Assembly: GCF_003114855.1 (NCBI RefSeq)
Contig: NZ_BFBB01000008.1
Span: 806,001-870,000, forward strand
DNA length: 64,000 nt
Source of the DNA: Leptospira ryugenii
GTDB taxonomy: Bacteria > Spirochaetota > Leptospiria > Leptospirales > Leptospiraceae
Direction of reading: 5' to 3'
Of the stretch, positions 52,469 through 60,817 are shown in pieces. Below the pieces are notes generated by a model. The model searched no databases. It was not told where the DNA came from and saw only the letters and a list, made by a program, of their open reading frames with translations. The position numbers were made by a program, and so were the translations under genes. Position 1 is the first letter of the stretch. Each line of letters begins with the position of its first letter.

Positions 52469-53947
52469 ATGACACAAGCCACACTTAGTAAACCACAGCC
52501 AAACCAGATGATCCAAACCAAAGATGCCAAAAGTTATGCGCAAGCTGACATCCAACGCATCTTTGCCCTACAACAAAAGAAAGCATTGGAACTGCGGCTC
52601 TCAACGGCAAAAGAAAGGATCCAAAAACTAAAGAGATTAAAGGCGGCGATCTTCCAACACAAAGCAGAGATACAGACTGCACTCTTTGCAGATTTTCGAA
52701 AGTCCGCAAGAGAAGTGGATATTTCTGAGATTTTACCTACAATTGGTGAGATCAACGATTCTATCCGCCATTTAAAATCATGGATGAAATCCATCCATGT
52801 CGCCACGCCTATTACTCTTTTTGGTGCGAGTAGCAAAATTGTTTATGAGCCGAAAGGTGTCTGTTTGGTGATCGCCCCTTGGAACTATCCTTTTCAATTG
52901 GCTCTAGCTCCTTTGGCGGCGGCTATCGGTGCTGGAAATACTGTGATGCTTAAACCATCTGAGTTTACTCCCAATACAGCGGCTGTAATTAATAAGATCG
53001 TTAAATCAGCGTTTGCTGATGAGGAAGTTGCTGTTTTTGAAGGCGATGTCAGTGTTTCGACTGCTCTTTTAGAAATGCCTTTTGACCATATTTTTTTCAC
53101 AGGTTCTACACCAGTTGGTAAAGTTGTCATGGCAGCTGCCGCAAAGCATCTAACGACAGTAACACTTGAATTGGGTGGTAAATCACCCACAATTATCGCG
53201 GAGGATGCAGATCTAAAATTAGCTGCCCAAAGGATCATGTGGGGTAAATTTTTGAATGCGGGACAAACTTGCGTGGCACCAGACTATGTTCTGATTCCTA
53301 AATCTAGTGTGGACCAATTTGTCCAATACGCAAAAGAAGCAACGGAGAAATACTTTGCCTCCAAAGAAGAAAACTTTGTGAACAATGGAGATTTTTGTCG
53401 CATCATCAACGCAAAGAACTTTTCACGTGTTACATCCTATGTTGATGAAGCTGTCAAATCTGGTGCAAAAATTGCCTATGGTGGAAAATTTGAATCAGGT
53501 CAAAATTTCATTGCTCCTACAATCTTGGTCGATGTTCCAAAAGATGCAAGGATTATGGAAGATGAAATCTTTGGGCCACTTTTACCCATCATCACCTACG
53601 ATCATTTAGATGATGCTGTCCAACTCATCAATTCTAAACCGAAACCTTTGGCCCTCTATGTTTTTACTAGTAGTAGCCGAACTGCAGAATCCGTCCTAAA
53701 ACGCACATCTTCAGGTGGAGCAGTCGTAAACGATGTAATTTTGCATTTGGTGAATTCGAACTTGCCTTTCGGAGGAATCAATCATTCTGGCCACGGAAGT
53801 TACCATGGATATTTTGGTTTTAAGGCATTTTCTCACGAACGATCTGTTCTCAAATCTCCGAAATTTTCTCTGCCCACATTGATGTACCCACCTTATACTA
53901 ATTTTGTTAAGTATATCGTTGATACAACGACTAAGTGGTTTGTTTAA
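52469..53947 (+). CDS. Aldehyde dehydrogenase, class 3-like
   Basis: The 492-residue product is an ALDH of the class 3 / coniferyl type: [30 protein letters not shown] binds [16 protein letters not shown] is the GxxxxG turn, LELGGKSP carries the general base Glu (E234) and [11 protein letters not shown] the nucleophile Cys (C268). [29 protein letters not shown] is the C-terminal signature of class 3 enzymes. It oxidises medium- to long-chain or aromatic aldehydes to acids, perhaps fatty aldehydes from lipid catabolism. GGGAG stands eight bases before the ATG. It is divergent from the FliG-like gene over 183 bases, and a strong terminator follows. Confidence 0.93.
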   Translation: MTQATLSKPQPNQMIQTKDAKSYAQADIQRIFALQQKKALELRLSTAKERIQKLKRLKAAIFQHKAEIQTALFADFRKSAREVDISEILPTIGEINDSIRHLKSWMKSIHVATPITLFGASSKIVYEPKGVCLVIAPWNYPFQLALAPLAAAIGAGNTVMLKPSEFTPNTAAVINKIVKSAFADEEVAVFEGDVSVSTALLEMPFDHIFFTGSTPVGKVVMAAAAKHLTTVTLELGGKSPTIIAEDADLKLAAQRIMWGKFLNAGQTCVAPDYVLIPKSSVDQFVQYAKEATEKYFASKEENFVNNGDFCRIINAKNFSRVTSYVDEAVKSGAKIAYGGKFESGQNFIAPTILVDVPKDARIMEDEIFGPLLPIITYDHLDDAVQLINSKPKPLALYVFTSSSRTAESVLKRTSSGGAVVNDVILHLVNSNLPFGGINHSGHGSYHGYFGFKAFSHERSVLKSPKFSLPTLMYPPYTNFVKYIVDTTTKWFV

Positions 53948-53962
53948 CCTAAGCCCCTTTCG

Positions 53963-54001
53963 CCCTTCGGTTGGTTCCTGAATCACCCGAAGGGTTTTTT
54001 T
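53963..54001 (+). terminator. Rho-independent terminator of the aldehyde dehydrogenase gene
   Basis: CCCTTCGG (53963-53970) pairs perfectly with CCGAAGGG (53987-53994), with possible inner pairing, followed by seven T residues (53995-54001). It starts 16 bases after the stop and overlaps the end of the convergent gene. Confidence 0.85.
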
Positions 54002-54470
54002 ATTCTGTTCTTCCTTCTTCTGAAAGCAGTCTTTCTGCTTCCTCCCAAGCAATGGGGATCTCTTTCCATTTTTTTTTGCCCCGATAAAATGTTCCTTTGC
54101 GAACCGCTGGTGCTCCTTCTTTCATTGCTCTCTCATGCTCTTTGGCATACACAAAATCTTCAAGGGCTTCTTCGTTTGTCCATACAGTCATGGTCCAGGC
54201 CCTAGAACCAAATACTTCCTTTCGAATCGATGCCCCTAAAAAACCTGGTCGGTTTTTTAGGTCATTTCGTACGGAAGAAACTCGATCCCAAAAGGTGCTG
54301 CGATCAGCATTTGTTCCTGCGATATCAACTTCAGTCAAAGCAATCAAAACTTCTGAATCAGGTTGAAGGTTGAATTGATTGATCTGAGCTGACTTTTGGA
54401 ACGGTGAGGCAAAGGCACAATTCGATATCCAACTCGTCAGCGCAACAAGCAAAAAGGAAAATTCCTTCAT
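54000..54470 (-). CDS. Secreted ABM-like (dimeric alpha/beta barrel) protein
   Basis: The 156-residue product begins with a signal peptide (EFSFLLVALTSWISNCAFA). The mature domain has the ferredoxin-like pattern of antibiotic-biosynthesis-monooxygenase folds: VLIALTEVDIAG strand, FWDRVSSVRNDLKNRPGFLGASIRKEVFGSRAWTMTVWTNEEALEDFVYAKEHERAMKEG. The GFLGA turn, the WTMTVWTNEEAL strand-helix and the late H-A-MKE match that group. Secreted members are uncommon and no catalytic residue is evident. The start overlaps the SDR stop by four bases, so it is translated with it. Confidence 0.65.
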   Translation of the reverse strand: MKEFSFLLVALTSWISNCAFASPFQKSAQINQFNLQPDSEVLIALTEVDIAGTNADRSTFWDRVSSVRNDLKNRPGFLGASIRKEVFGSRAWTMTVWTNEEALEDFVYAKEHERAMKEGAPAVRKGTFYRGKKKWKEIPIAWEEAERLLSEEGRTE

Positions 54471-55264
54471 GACTTTGCTCCTTTGGGAAAGATCATATCA
54501 TGCATAATTTGCTGCAATAGTATGGATCTCATTTTTCTCGGCAAAGTGATCAAGGACCAGCCCAAAAACTTGGAAAGAAATCCTGGACGAATCGTCTCAG
54601 TCTTGCCGAGTGCTTTCAAACAAATCTTTGCGATCCCCTTTGAGGATTGTGCCATGGACATTTTCATTCCAGCTCGACTTCCGAATCCAGAAGCAACAGG
54701 CCCTGGCGCAACTGATAGTACGTCGATGCCTTTTGAACGGTATTCTCTATGGATACCCTCGGCAAAACTTTGGACAAAGGCTTTGCTTGCTGCATAGGTA
54801 CTAGTCCAGGGAACCCCTTGGAAACCTACTAAAGAGCCAAATAAGATGAGACCTAGCTTCCGCTGTTTTTGGATACTCTTCTGGATGTAGTGATGGCTCA
54901 TTTGGACCACCGAACGGCAGTTCAAGTCAACCATGTTCATCTCATTTTCCAATGAGAGCTCATGCAATGGTCCACCAGACCCAAAACCAGCCGCGTGAAC
55001 GATCAATCCAAACGAAATATCCTTGGTTATCTCAAAGAGTTGGTTTATATTTTTAGATTCGCTTAGATCTAAAGACAATACTTTGGTATCTTTTGCACCC
55101 ATCTTTGAAAGTTCCGTTTGCAAGGACTTTAGTTTGGTTTCATTTCTTGCGACTAGATAGAGTGAGAATCCTTGTCGTGCCAGCTCCAAGGCAAAGTCTT
55201 TGCCTATGCCTTCCGTTGCTCCTGTAACCAAAGCAAAATCGCCATATTTTTTTGTTAGTAGCAT
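54467..55264 (-). CDS. Short-chain dehydrogenase/reductase (DltE-like)
   Basis: The 265-residue product is a classical SDR: ALVTGATEGIGKDFALELARQG supplies TGxxxGIG (residues 15-21), FGLIVHAAGFGSGGPL is in the NNAG position with His-Ala-Ala-Gly, ILFGSLVGFQGVPWTSTYAASKAFVQSFAEGIH holds Ser, YxxxK and downstream helix, and VLSVAPGPVASGF is the PG motif. It is NAD(P)H-dependent; the sequence is closest to the DltE/YqjQ cluster acting on ketones or acyl chains. It lies in a three-gene operon: DUF2141 protein (nine-base gap), this enzyme, ABM-like protein. Confidence 0.85.
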   Translation of the reverse strand: MLLTKKYGDFALVTGATEGIGKDFALELARQGFSLYLVARNETKLKSLQTELSKMGAKDTKVLSLDLSESKNINQLFEITKDISFGLIVHAAGFGSGGPLHELSLENEMNMVDLNCRSVVQMSHHYIQKSIQKQRKLGLILFGSLVGFQGVPWTSTYAASKAFVQSFAEGIHREYRSKGIDVLSVAPGPVASGFGSRAGMKMSMAQSSKGIAKICLKALGKTETIRPGFLSKFLGWSLITLPRKMRSILLQQIMHDMIFPKGAKS

Positions 55265-55273
55265 GTTGGTATC

Positions 55274-55699
55274 CTAAGGGTTTAACTTAATCGTAAGCTT
55301 TTGGTTTGCTTTCAAAGTAAATGATGCTTCTTGAAAGGTGGGAGGCCCGAAGGTATGCATGGGAGCATTATTGGAGACTCCCCATGGTTCTTTGGGATAA
55401 CCGACAAGAGTGGAATCCATTTTTCCATTCGCATTCAAATCTTCAAGAACTGAGACTGCGTAAGTGTTTCCATTTAGGCCAGAAAATCGACAAATGGTCC
55501 GACCATCGGCTTCCACATTGGCTTTCGTATTCTGGTATTGTTTTTTGTTTTCCGTGGGAAAACCATCAGCCTGCACGAAAATACCACAGTGAATGGTAGA
55601 TTGTTTTGATTGGCGGTTCTCGATTTGGACTTCAAGGTCCAAGGCTCCTAGATTTGCCGTCACCAAGACGAAAAAAAAGAAAGGAAAGATTTGTTTCAT
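55274..55699 (-). CDS. Secreted DUF2141 protein
   Basis: From the ATG at 55699 the product has 141 residues, with a signal peptide (KQIFPFFFFVLVTANLGA, cleavage before LDL) and the DUF2141 domain: LEVQIENRQSKQSTIHCGIF, NTYAVSVLEDLNANGKMDSTLVGYPKEPWGVSNNA and FTLKANQKLTIKL. The DLNANGKMD..G.P.E..G.SN signature is diagnostic. DUF2141 proteins are small periplasmic or outer-membrane-associated proteins of unknown function. The later ATG is preferred because AGGAG lies seven bases upstream and the signal peptide begins cleanly; an earlier start at 55768 adds an unrelated hydrophilic segment. A 15-bp palindrome precedes it. Confidence 0.85.
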   Translation of the reverse strand: MKQIFPFFFFVLVTANLGALDLEVQIENRQSKQSTIHCGIFVQADGFPTENKKQYQNTKANVEADGRTICRFSGLNGNTYAVSVLEDLNANGKMDSTLVGYPKEPWGVSNNAPMHTFGPPTFQEASFTLKANQKLTIKLNP

Positions 55700-55716
55700 A
55701 GTCAACTCCTGTAAAT

Positions 55717-55731
55717 GTAGACGATGTCTAC
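55717..55731. promoter_or_regulatory. 15-bp palindrome GTAGAC-GAT-GTCTAC, candidate TetR-type operator
   Basis: Perfect 6-bp arms around three bases, located 17 bases upstream of the DUF2141 start and downstream of a TAGAAT -10-like element (55750-55755, minus strand). A repressor bound here would block the three-gene operon. No TetR gene lies in the window. Confidence 0.5.
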
Positions 55732-55901
55732 TTGGGGAATGGCCAAACGATTCTAAAAAATATTGCATTTTATCTATTTTTTTTTTACATAAAGAGAAAC
55801 CTGTTGTCTTTTAAGCCAAAAACTGACGTCCTGGTAGATGGTGTTTTACATAAGGACTCAATTCCTAGTAGAAAACACTAAAAACGTTTTGTAAGAGAAC
55901 G

Positions 55902-57359
55902 ATGTCAGAGCCTATTCAACCAGACCAATTGGTAAAGTTTGAGTTTAGCCAAGAGCTCCTCAATAGCTACCGTAAGACCAAACAAATCCCGATCGATCTT
56001 TATGATAAGAATGGAAAGATACTTATCTCCAAAAAAAAGAATCCTACTGAGGAGGACTTTGGAAAACTTCTGAAGTTCGAATTGAATGGTGCCTATTATC
56101 TAGCAAACGATCAAAAAAAAGTCAGACCTTCATCGGAAGCGGCCATCAATCCGAAAGAGGTCAAACTATTTGATCCGGAAAAAACTACAGAGTTTGCTAA
56201 GCAGACCCAACAACTCATCGAAGAACTAAAAAAAGAAAACATGTCCAACGAACACGCATTACGTGTTCATAAGTCTGTTAATAACATTTTAGATGATTTC
56301 ACCAGTAACCCTGATTTTGAGCATGGGCTTTTTAACATTTTGGAGATCTTATCCACTGCTGGGGTTTCTGTTGAATCTGAGATGATGACAAAACGAACCA
56401 TCGTTGCCATGGGAATGAAGGTACGAACCAAAAAAATCGTACCTGATGAAGATAATAAACCCAACAAAAAAGATCATCTCCATATAATGACAGCTAGCTT
56501 TCTTGCGGATATAGGAAATTCTAAGATAAATATTCCAGATAGGCCAAATCTTTCCAAAGAAGATTATCAAGCGATCCAACAACATCCTATTTTAAGTTAT
56601 CTGATGACTTTGTCATCTAGTGAAATTTCGACAGAGATTCGTACCCTCGTTTTGAACCACCATCGTCCCTTCCGTGGAACAGGCCTGAACAATAACTTCC
56701 CAGATCCAAAAGTTGTCTTCAACAAACTAATGATTGTTAGGGATAAGTTCTTAAAAGACTTAAGCAAGGCCATTATCATTAATGATATAGAATACCAACT
56801 TAGATTGCAGGAGACCAATGTAACGCCAGTTAATTTTGAGGAGGACATTGCCATTATATCTTTAGCAAGTGAATATGCCTCCTTAACCTCAGCTCAATCC
56901 TGGAGACCTGCCTATAGCTCACTGACTGCACTTAAGATGATTGTAAACGATTCATTTTTTTCATATAGCAACAAGAATATTCGCCACCTCTTAGATTATG
57001 TGGGATCCAGCTTAACAAATAATGAAAACATCATAAGTCCTGGTGATTACGTGATCACTGCCTCCATTGATTCCGAAAAACAAGCTCACTTTGATGTATG
57101 CCAAGTCTTAGAGGTTGATCGATTCCAGACTCGGCCAAAGATCCAAAGAATTTGTACAATCAAACCCATTTTCAAACGTGGTAACCGTTACAACATCTCA
57201 GATTTTGATAGCAATGACATCAGAATGGACCGTCGCAGAGCCATTATAGACCTTGCTGGGCAAACCTCAAGCACCCAAAGGATCATTTATATCGTAGATC
57301 CATCCTTAAATGAAAAGCTATATGATTCCATTAGTAAAATAGCGAGGACCCAAGCTTAG
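55902..57359 (+). CDS. Degenerate HD-GYP-like protein
   Basis: The 485-residue product aligns by eye with HD-GYP c-di-GMP phosphodiesterases over about residues 160-290, but key residues differ. The HDIGK site reads LADIGNSKIN (A202, D203, N206), so the metal-binding His is missing and Lys is changed. IQQHPILSYL (H228) and LVLNHHRPFRGTGLN (H253, H254) are retained, but the GYP triad is GLN. Residues 1-100 form an unrelated N-terminal domain (PIDLYDKNGKILI), as seen in other HD-GYP-type proteins. It probably binds rather than cleaves a nucleotide, or is inactive. Cytoplasmic, no TM segments. Confidence 0.65.
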   Translation: MSEPIQPDQLVKFEFSQELLNSYRKTKQIPIDLYDKNGKILISKKKNPTEEDFGKLLKFELNGAYYLANDQKKVRPSSEAAINPKEVKLFDPEKTTEFAKQTQQLIEELKKENMSNEHALRVHKSVNNILDDFTSNPDFEHGLFNILEILSTAGVSVESEMMTKRTIVAMGMKVRTKKIVPDEDNKPNKKDHLHIMTASFLADIGNSKINIPDRPNLSKEDYQAIQQHPILSYLMTLSSSEISTEIRTLVLNHHRPFRGTGLNNNFPDPKVVFNKLMIVRDKFLKDLSKAIIINDIEYQLRLQETNVTPVNFEEDIAIISLASEYASLTSAQSWRPAYSSLTALKMIVNDSFFSYSNKNIRHLLDYVGSSLTNNENIISPGDYVITASIDSEKQAHFDVCQVLEVDRFQTRPKIQRICTIKPIFKRGNRYNISDFDSNDIRMDRRRAIIDLAGQTSSTQRIIYIVDPSLNEKLYDSISKIARTQA

Positions 57360-57502
57360 AGCAATTCTAGGTGAGATTCTTTTGATGCTGAAGTCAGGTC
57401 GAATTTGTCGTATTTTTTGGGATAAGAAAAATATGCCGTCTAATCTATGTTTTCCTAAAAATCAAATGACTTGATCTGCTTTTGGCTTAAGTTGGATATA
57501 AA

Positions 57503-58606
57503 ATGGTTCGTGACCCATCCCTTCACCTGGAAGATTTAAAAAAACTTTGGTTGAGCAAACCATTTCAACTCGGAATTCCTATCATTGACTTACAACACGT
57601 ATGGTTGGTTCACACAATCTTAATATTAGAAGAAGCTTTGGCTGATGTAAGTTTGGATTCGTTTCGGGAAGATGTCAGGCAGGCATTTACAAACGCGCTT
57701 CAATATGTTTCCGAACACTTTGCACTTGAAGAAGACTTAATGGAACATTTCAATTATCCAGGGTTTTCGGAACATGTGGAAGGTCATAGACAATTTGTGG
57801 CAAAGTTAGCTGAAAAATTTGCAGCAACTGAAGAGGATGAAGTGGCGGCCCTCGGTCTCTTGCAAATTCTTAAAAAATGGTTATTACAACATATTCTGCA
57901 TGATGATTCTGATTATGCAGAATTTTTCAAAAAGAACAATATCCGAATCAATGCCTACAGCAACGAGATTCTTCGGGAAAAGAAATATCGTATTTCCAAA
58001 GAGCAATTGCTGATCTATCAAAACGTTTGCAATCAATTGGATAAAGAAACAGTAGAGACAAATGAGTCGACCGATATAGTTTTCGATATCAGAAAGATAT
58101 GGAGAACTTATGACTTAGTTACTCATATCCCGATCATAGACCTACAACACATTTGGCTTCTCAAAATGATTGTTGAATTGGATAGAGCGATCTCTGCAGG
58201 AGACATTGAGAAAGAACAAGTGCAAAAATTTCTCAACCAAGCGATAGCCTATACAAAGGACCACTTTATGGTTGAGGATAAAATCATGCGTCAATTTCGA
58301 TACAATGATTTCGCCAATCATATGAACCAACACAAACGTTTTATAGACTTTGTCCAGCTACGCAATGAAGAAAATAAGATGGGCGGAAAACAAGCGGCCG
58401 CACACCTTGTGCAAGATTTACGAAACTGGCTACTATCCCACATCGCGTTTGAAGATAAAAAGATTGGCATTTCACTCCAAACAAGGGTGAGAGACCTTTC
58501 TGAGTTTACAAAAAAAATGCACCAGAATGGAGAAATCCAGATCACAGGTGAGCAGAAAAACCTCTACAAAGCAGTGGTGCAATCAGACCCCCAGGAGCTA
58601 CACTAG
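57503..58606 (+). CDS. Tandem bacteriohemerythrin-domain protein
   Basis: The 367-residue product carries two complete hemerythrin domains, each with all seven di-iron ligands. Domain 1 (about 14-142): H32, H72, E76, H91, H95, H130, D135. Domain 2 (about 198-322): H216, H254, E258, H273, H277, H313, D318. The two share the opening [11 protein letters not shown], which points to internal duplication. The product should bind O2 reversibly, as a soluble sensor or buffer in the cytoplasm. Tandem hemerythrins without a signalling partner are rare. It follows the degenerate HD-GYP gene by 143 bases, which carry an ATCAA-N5-TTGAT inverted motif. Confidence 0.88.
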   Translation: MVRDPSLHLEDLKKLWLSKPFQLGIPIIDLQHVWLVHTILILEEALADVSLDSFREDVRQAFTNALQYVSEHFALEEDLMEHFNYPGFSEHVEGHRQFVAKLAEKFAATEEDEVAALGLLQILKKWLLQHILHDDSDYAEFFKKNNIRINAYSNEILREKKYRISKEQLLIYQNVCNQLDKETVETNESTDIVFDIRKIWRTYDLVTHIPIIDLQHIWLLKMIVELDRAISAGDIEKEQVQKFLNQAIAYTKDHFMVEDKIMRQFRYNDFANHMNQHKRFIDFVQLRNEENKMGGKQAAAHLVQDLRNWLLSHIAFEDKKIGISLQTRVRDLSEFTKKMHQNGEIQITGEQKNLYKAVVQSDPQELH

Positions 58607-58656
58607 GGTTTTTCAATTGCCAAGGGAAAATTTCCTTAAAATCATGTTCCTATACT

Positions 58657-60117
58657 ATGGAATATGAAGTAATCATCGGACTCGAAGTCCACGTCCAATT
58701 AAACACCGAATCAAAGATTTTCTCTACAGCAACGAATGAATTCGGTGGATCGCCAAATACACATATTTCCACTCTCTGCCTTGCATTGCCTGGCACTTTA
58801 CCCGTCTTAAATGAAGTAGTCTTAGAAAAGGCTGTGCGAGCAGGCCTAGCACTCGGTTGTGAGATCACTCAGTTTACCAAGTTTGATAGAAAGAACTACT
58901 TTTATCCTGATTTGCCAAAAGGGTATCAAATTTCACAATATGATAAGCCATATGCAACTAAAGGTGGAATACATGTTAAGTGGAAAGGGCAAGAGACTGA
59001 AAAATTCATTCCCTTAACCAGAATCCATATGGAAGAGGATGCGGGAAAACTCATACATTCACATGACTCCTCAATAAATCGATCCTATGTCGATTACAAC
59101 CGCGCTGGTACACCTCTTATTGAGATTGTCTCTGAACCAGAGATTCGTTCTTCGGATGAAGCATATGCTTATTTAAACGAGCTCAAAACACTATTACGTT
59201 ATGTACAGGTATCTGATTGTAACATGGAAGAGGGCTCATTGCGTTGTGATGCAAATGTTTCGATTCGACCCAAGGGTGAAAAAGGGTTTCGAACTCGTGT
59301 GGAGATTAAAAACTTAAATTCTTTTAAAGCAGTCAAACAAGCCATAGACTACGAAGTTGAATGGCAAAAAGACATGTATGCACGTGGTGAGACGTTCAAA
59401 CAGATGACAAAACTTTGGGATGCAGCACTCCTTAAAACCATTCCCATGCGCTCAAAGGAAATGAGCCACGACTATCGTTATTTCCCAGAACCTGACCTAC
59501 CAGCACTTGTCATTACAGATCAATACATTGATGACATTCGAAGGCACCTCCCTGAGCTACCTCGCGCAAAAAAGGAAAGGTATATAAAAGAGCTGGGATT
59601 GCCAGAATATGATGCCGAAGTTCTTACCAGCGAACGGGAAATAGCTGAATATTTTGAGAAGGCACTTTCCATCTCTAAAGATGCTAAAAAAACATCCAAT
59701 TGGGTAAAGGACGAAGTTCTTGGAATCGTGAACAAAGAGAGTATCAGCATCAGTGAATTTTCCGTTGGTCCAGAGCGTATTGGCAAGTTAGTTGATCTTA
59801 TCAACCGCGGCGAAATTTCCGGAAAAATTGCAAAAACGGTGTTTGAAGAGATGCTCCAATCCAAAGATGATCCTGAGTCCATTGTAGAAACAAAGGGTTT
59901 GAAAGTTGTTCGTGACGACAAAGCCATAGAAGAAATCGTAAACAGAGTTCTAGAAACCCAACAAGAGTCTATAGAAGCTTGGGCAAATGGAAAGGATAGG
60001 GCACTTGGGGCCATTGTTGGAGCTGTAATGAAAGAAACAAAAGGTAAAGCCGATCCAAAGATAGTCAATGAGATGATTCTTGCAAAGATAGGTCCCTTAG
60101 GTTCAAAAAAGCAATAG
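58657..60117 (+). CDS. gatB: Asp-tRNA(Asn)/Glu-tRNA(Gln) amidotransferase subunit B
   Basis: The 486-residue product matches Gat[19 protein letters not shown] at the N-terminus, [21 protein letters not shown] (the cradle signature), [64 protein letters not shown] and the C-terminal GatB/YqeY tail ([34 protein letters not shown]). It is the tRNA-binding kinase/transamidase partner of GatA and GatC, converting Glu-tRNA(Gln) or Asp-tRNA(Asn) by ATP-driven amidation. gatA and gatC are not in the window. The stop is one base from the convergent phosphatase gene stop. Confidence 0.97.
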   Translation: MEYEVIIGLEVHVQLNTESKIFSTATNEFGGSPNTHISTLCLALPGTLPVLNEVVLEKAVRAGLALGCEITQFTKFDRKNYFYPDLPKGYQISQYDKPYATKGGIHVKWKGQETEKFIPLTRIHMEEDAGKLIHSHDSSINRSYVDYNRAGTPLIEIVSEPEIRSSDEAYAYLNELKTLLRYVQVSDCNMEEGSLRCDANVSIRPKGEKGFRTRVEIKNLNSFKAVKQAIDYEVEWQKDMYARGETFKQMTKLWDAALLKTIPMRSKEMSHDYRYFPEPDLPALVITDQYIDDIRRHLPELPRAKKERYIKELGLPEYDAEVLTSEREIAEYFEKALSISKDAKKTSNWVKDEVLGIVNKESISISEFSVGPERIGKLVDLINRGEISGKIAKTVFEEMLQSKDDPESIVETKGLKVVRDDKAIEEIVNRVLETQQESIEAWANGKDRALGAIVGAVMKETKGKADPKIVNEMILAKIGPLGSKKQ

Positions 60118-60118
60118 T

Positions 60119-60673
60119 TCAGAGATACGTAACGGATGCAAAGTCTAGTTTCATCCGAAAGGCTTTATTCAAAGGGATTTGCCTTTTATGGCAAATCAAA
60201 ACCCGAATCGGTGCAGAATGAGAAACGATAAGCAGTCGTTTTGCGCCTAGCTCTTGCAATTTGTTCTGTTCAGCTAACCACCATTCCTCGGCAAAATGTA
60301 AAACTCTACTTTGCAACTCTACAAATGATTCTCCATTGGGGGCATTTAGATTTACAAAGTCATTCATCCATTTTTCGGTCTCTTCTTTGGGAAGTTCATC
60401 CCAGAGCTTTCCCTCCCATTCTCCAAAATTCATTTCCATCAGTCGGCGATCTTCTTGAAAAACAGGTAGGGAAAAATGTTCAGCAAGTGAGTTTGCCAAT
60501 TTTTTTGCGCGTAGGAGGGGGCTAGATACGATCAAATCTGGCGCAGAGACCAATTGTTCTAAAACTGTTTCCTTGGCTTTTTCAACGGGATCTTTGATAT
60601 CTAAATCCAAATGGCCGTAACACATGCCTTTTGGCGCCACTGTCTCAGGATGTCGTACTAAGATAATTTCCAA
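60119..60673 (-). CDS. Histidine phosphatase superfamily protein (CobC/PGM-like)
   Basis: The 184-residue product opens with LVRHPET, the RHG-type catalytic motif (RHP here), followed by ASPLLRAKKLA as the SSPL..A..TA helix, MNFGEWEGK (the acidic residue loop) and LLIVSHSAPIRVL with the second catalytic His. The length fits alpha-ribazole-phosphate phosphatases (CobC) or small phosphoglycerate-mutase-like enzymes. No cobalamin genes surround it, so the CobC name is not secured. It is convergent with gatB and divergent from dnaE. Confidence 0.85.
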   Translation of the reverse strand: MEIILVRHPETVAPKGMCYGHLDLDIKDPVEKAKETVLEQLVSAPDLIVSSPLLRAKKLANSLAEHFSLPVFQEDRRLMEMNFGEWEGKLWDELPKEETEKWMNDFVNLNAPNGESFVELQSRVLHFAEEWWLAEQNKLQELGAKRLLIVSHSAPIRVLICHKRQIPLNKAFRMKLDFASVTYL

Positions 60674-60817
60674 ATTTTTCCTCTCGTTAACAACGGTTTT
60701 TGATTTTGGCTATTTCCCTCACATTTCCGCATGGTCATTCCCTTGAAAAATTCCCAAAAAGAAAATCCAAGCAGACTTTACGGAGAATGCCCCGTCGATC
60801 ACTATGTCACCTGAGAC

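Noticed and set aside
57461..57475. FNR-type box upstream of the hemerythrin gene
   Set aside because: ATCAA-N5-TTGAT has the half sites in the reverse order of an FNR box (TTGAT-N4-ATCAA) and a five-base centre.
59520..60068. 182-residue minus-strand frame opposite gatB
   Set aside because: The gatB signature runs through this stretch; the reverse frame is Ser/Phe-rich without motifs.
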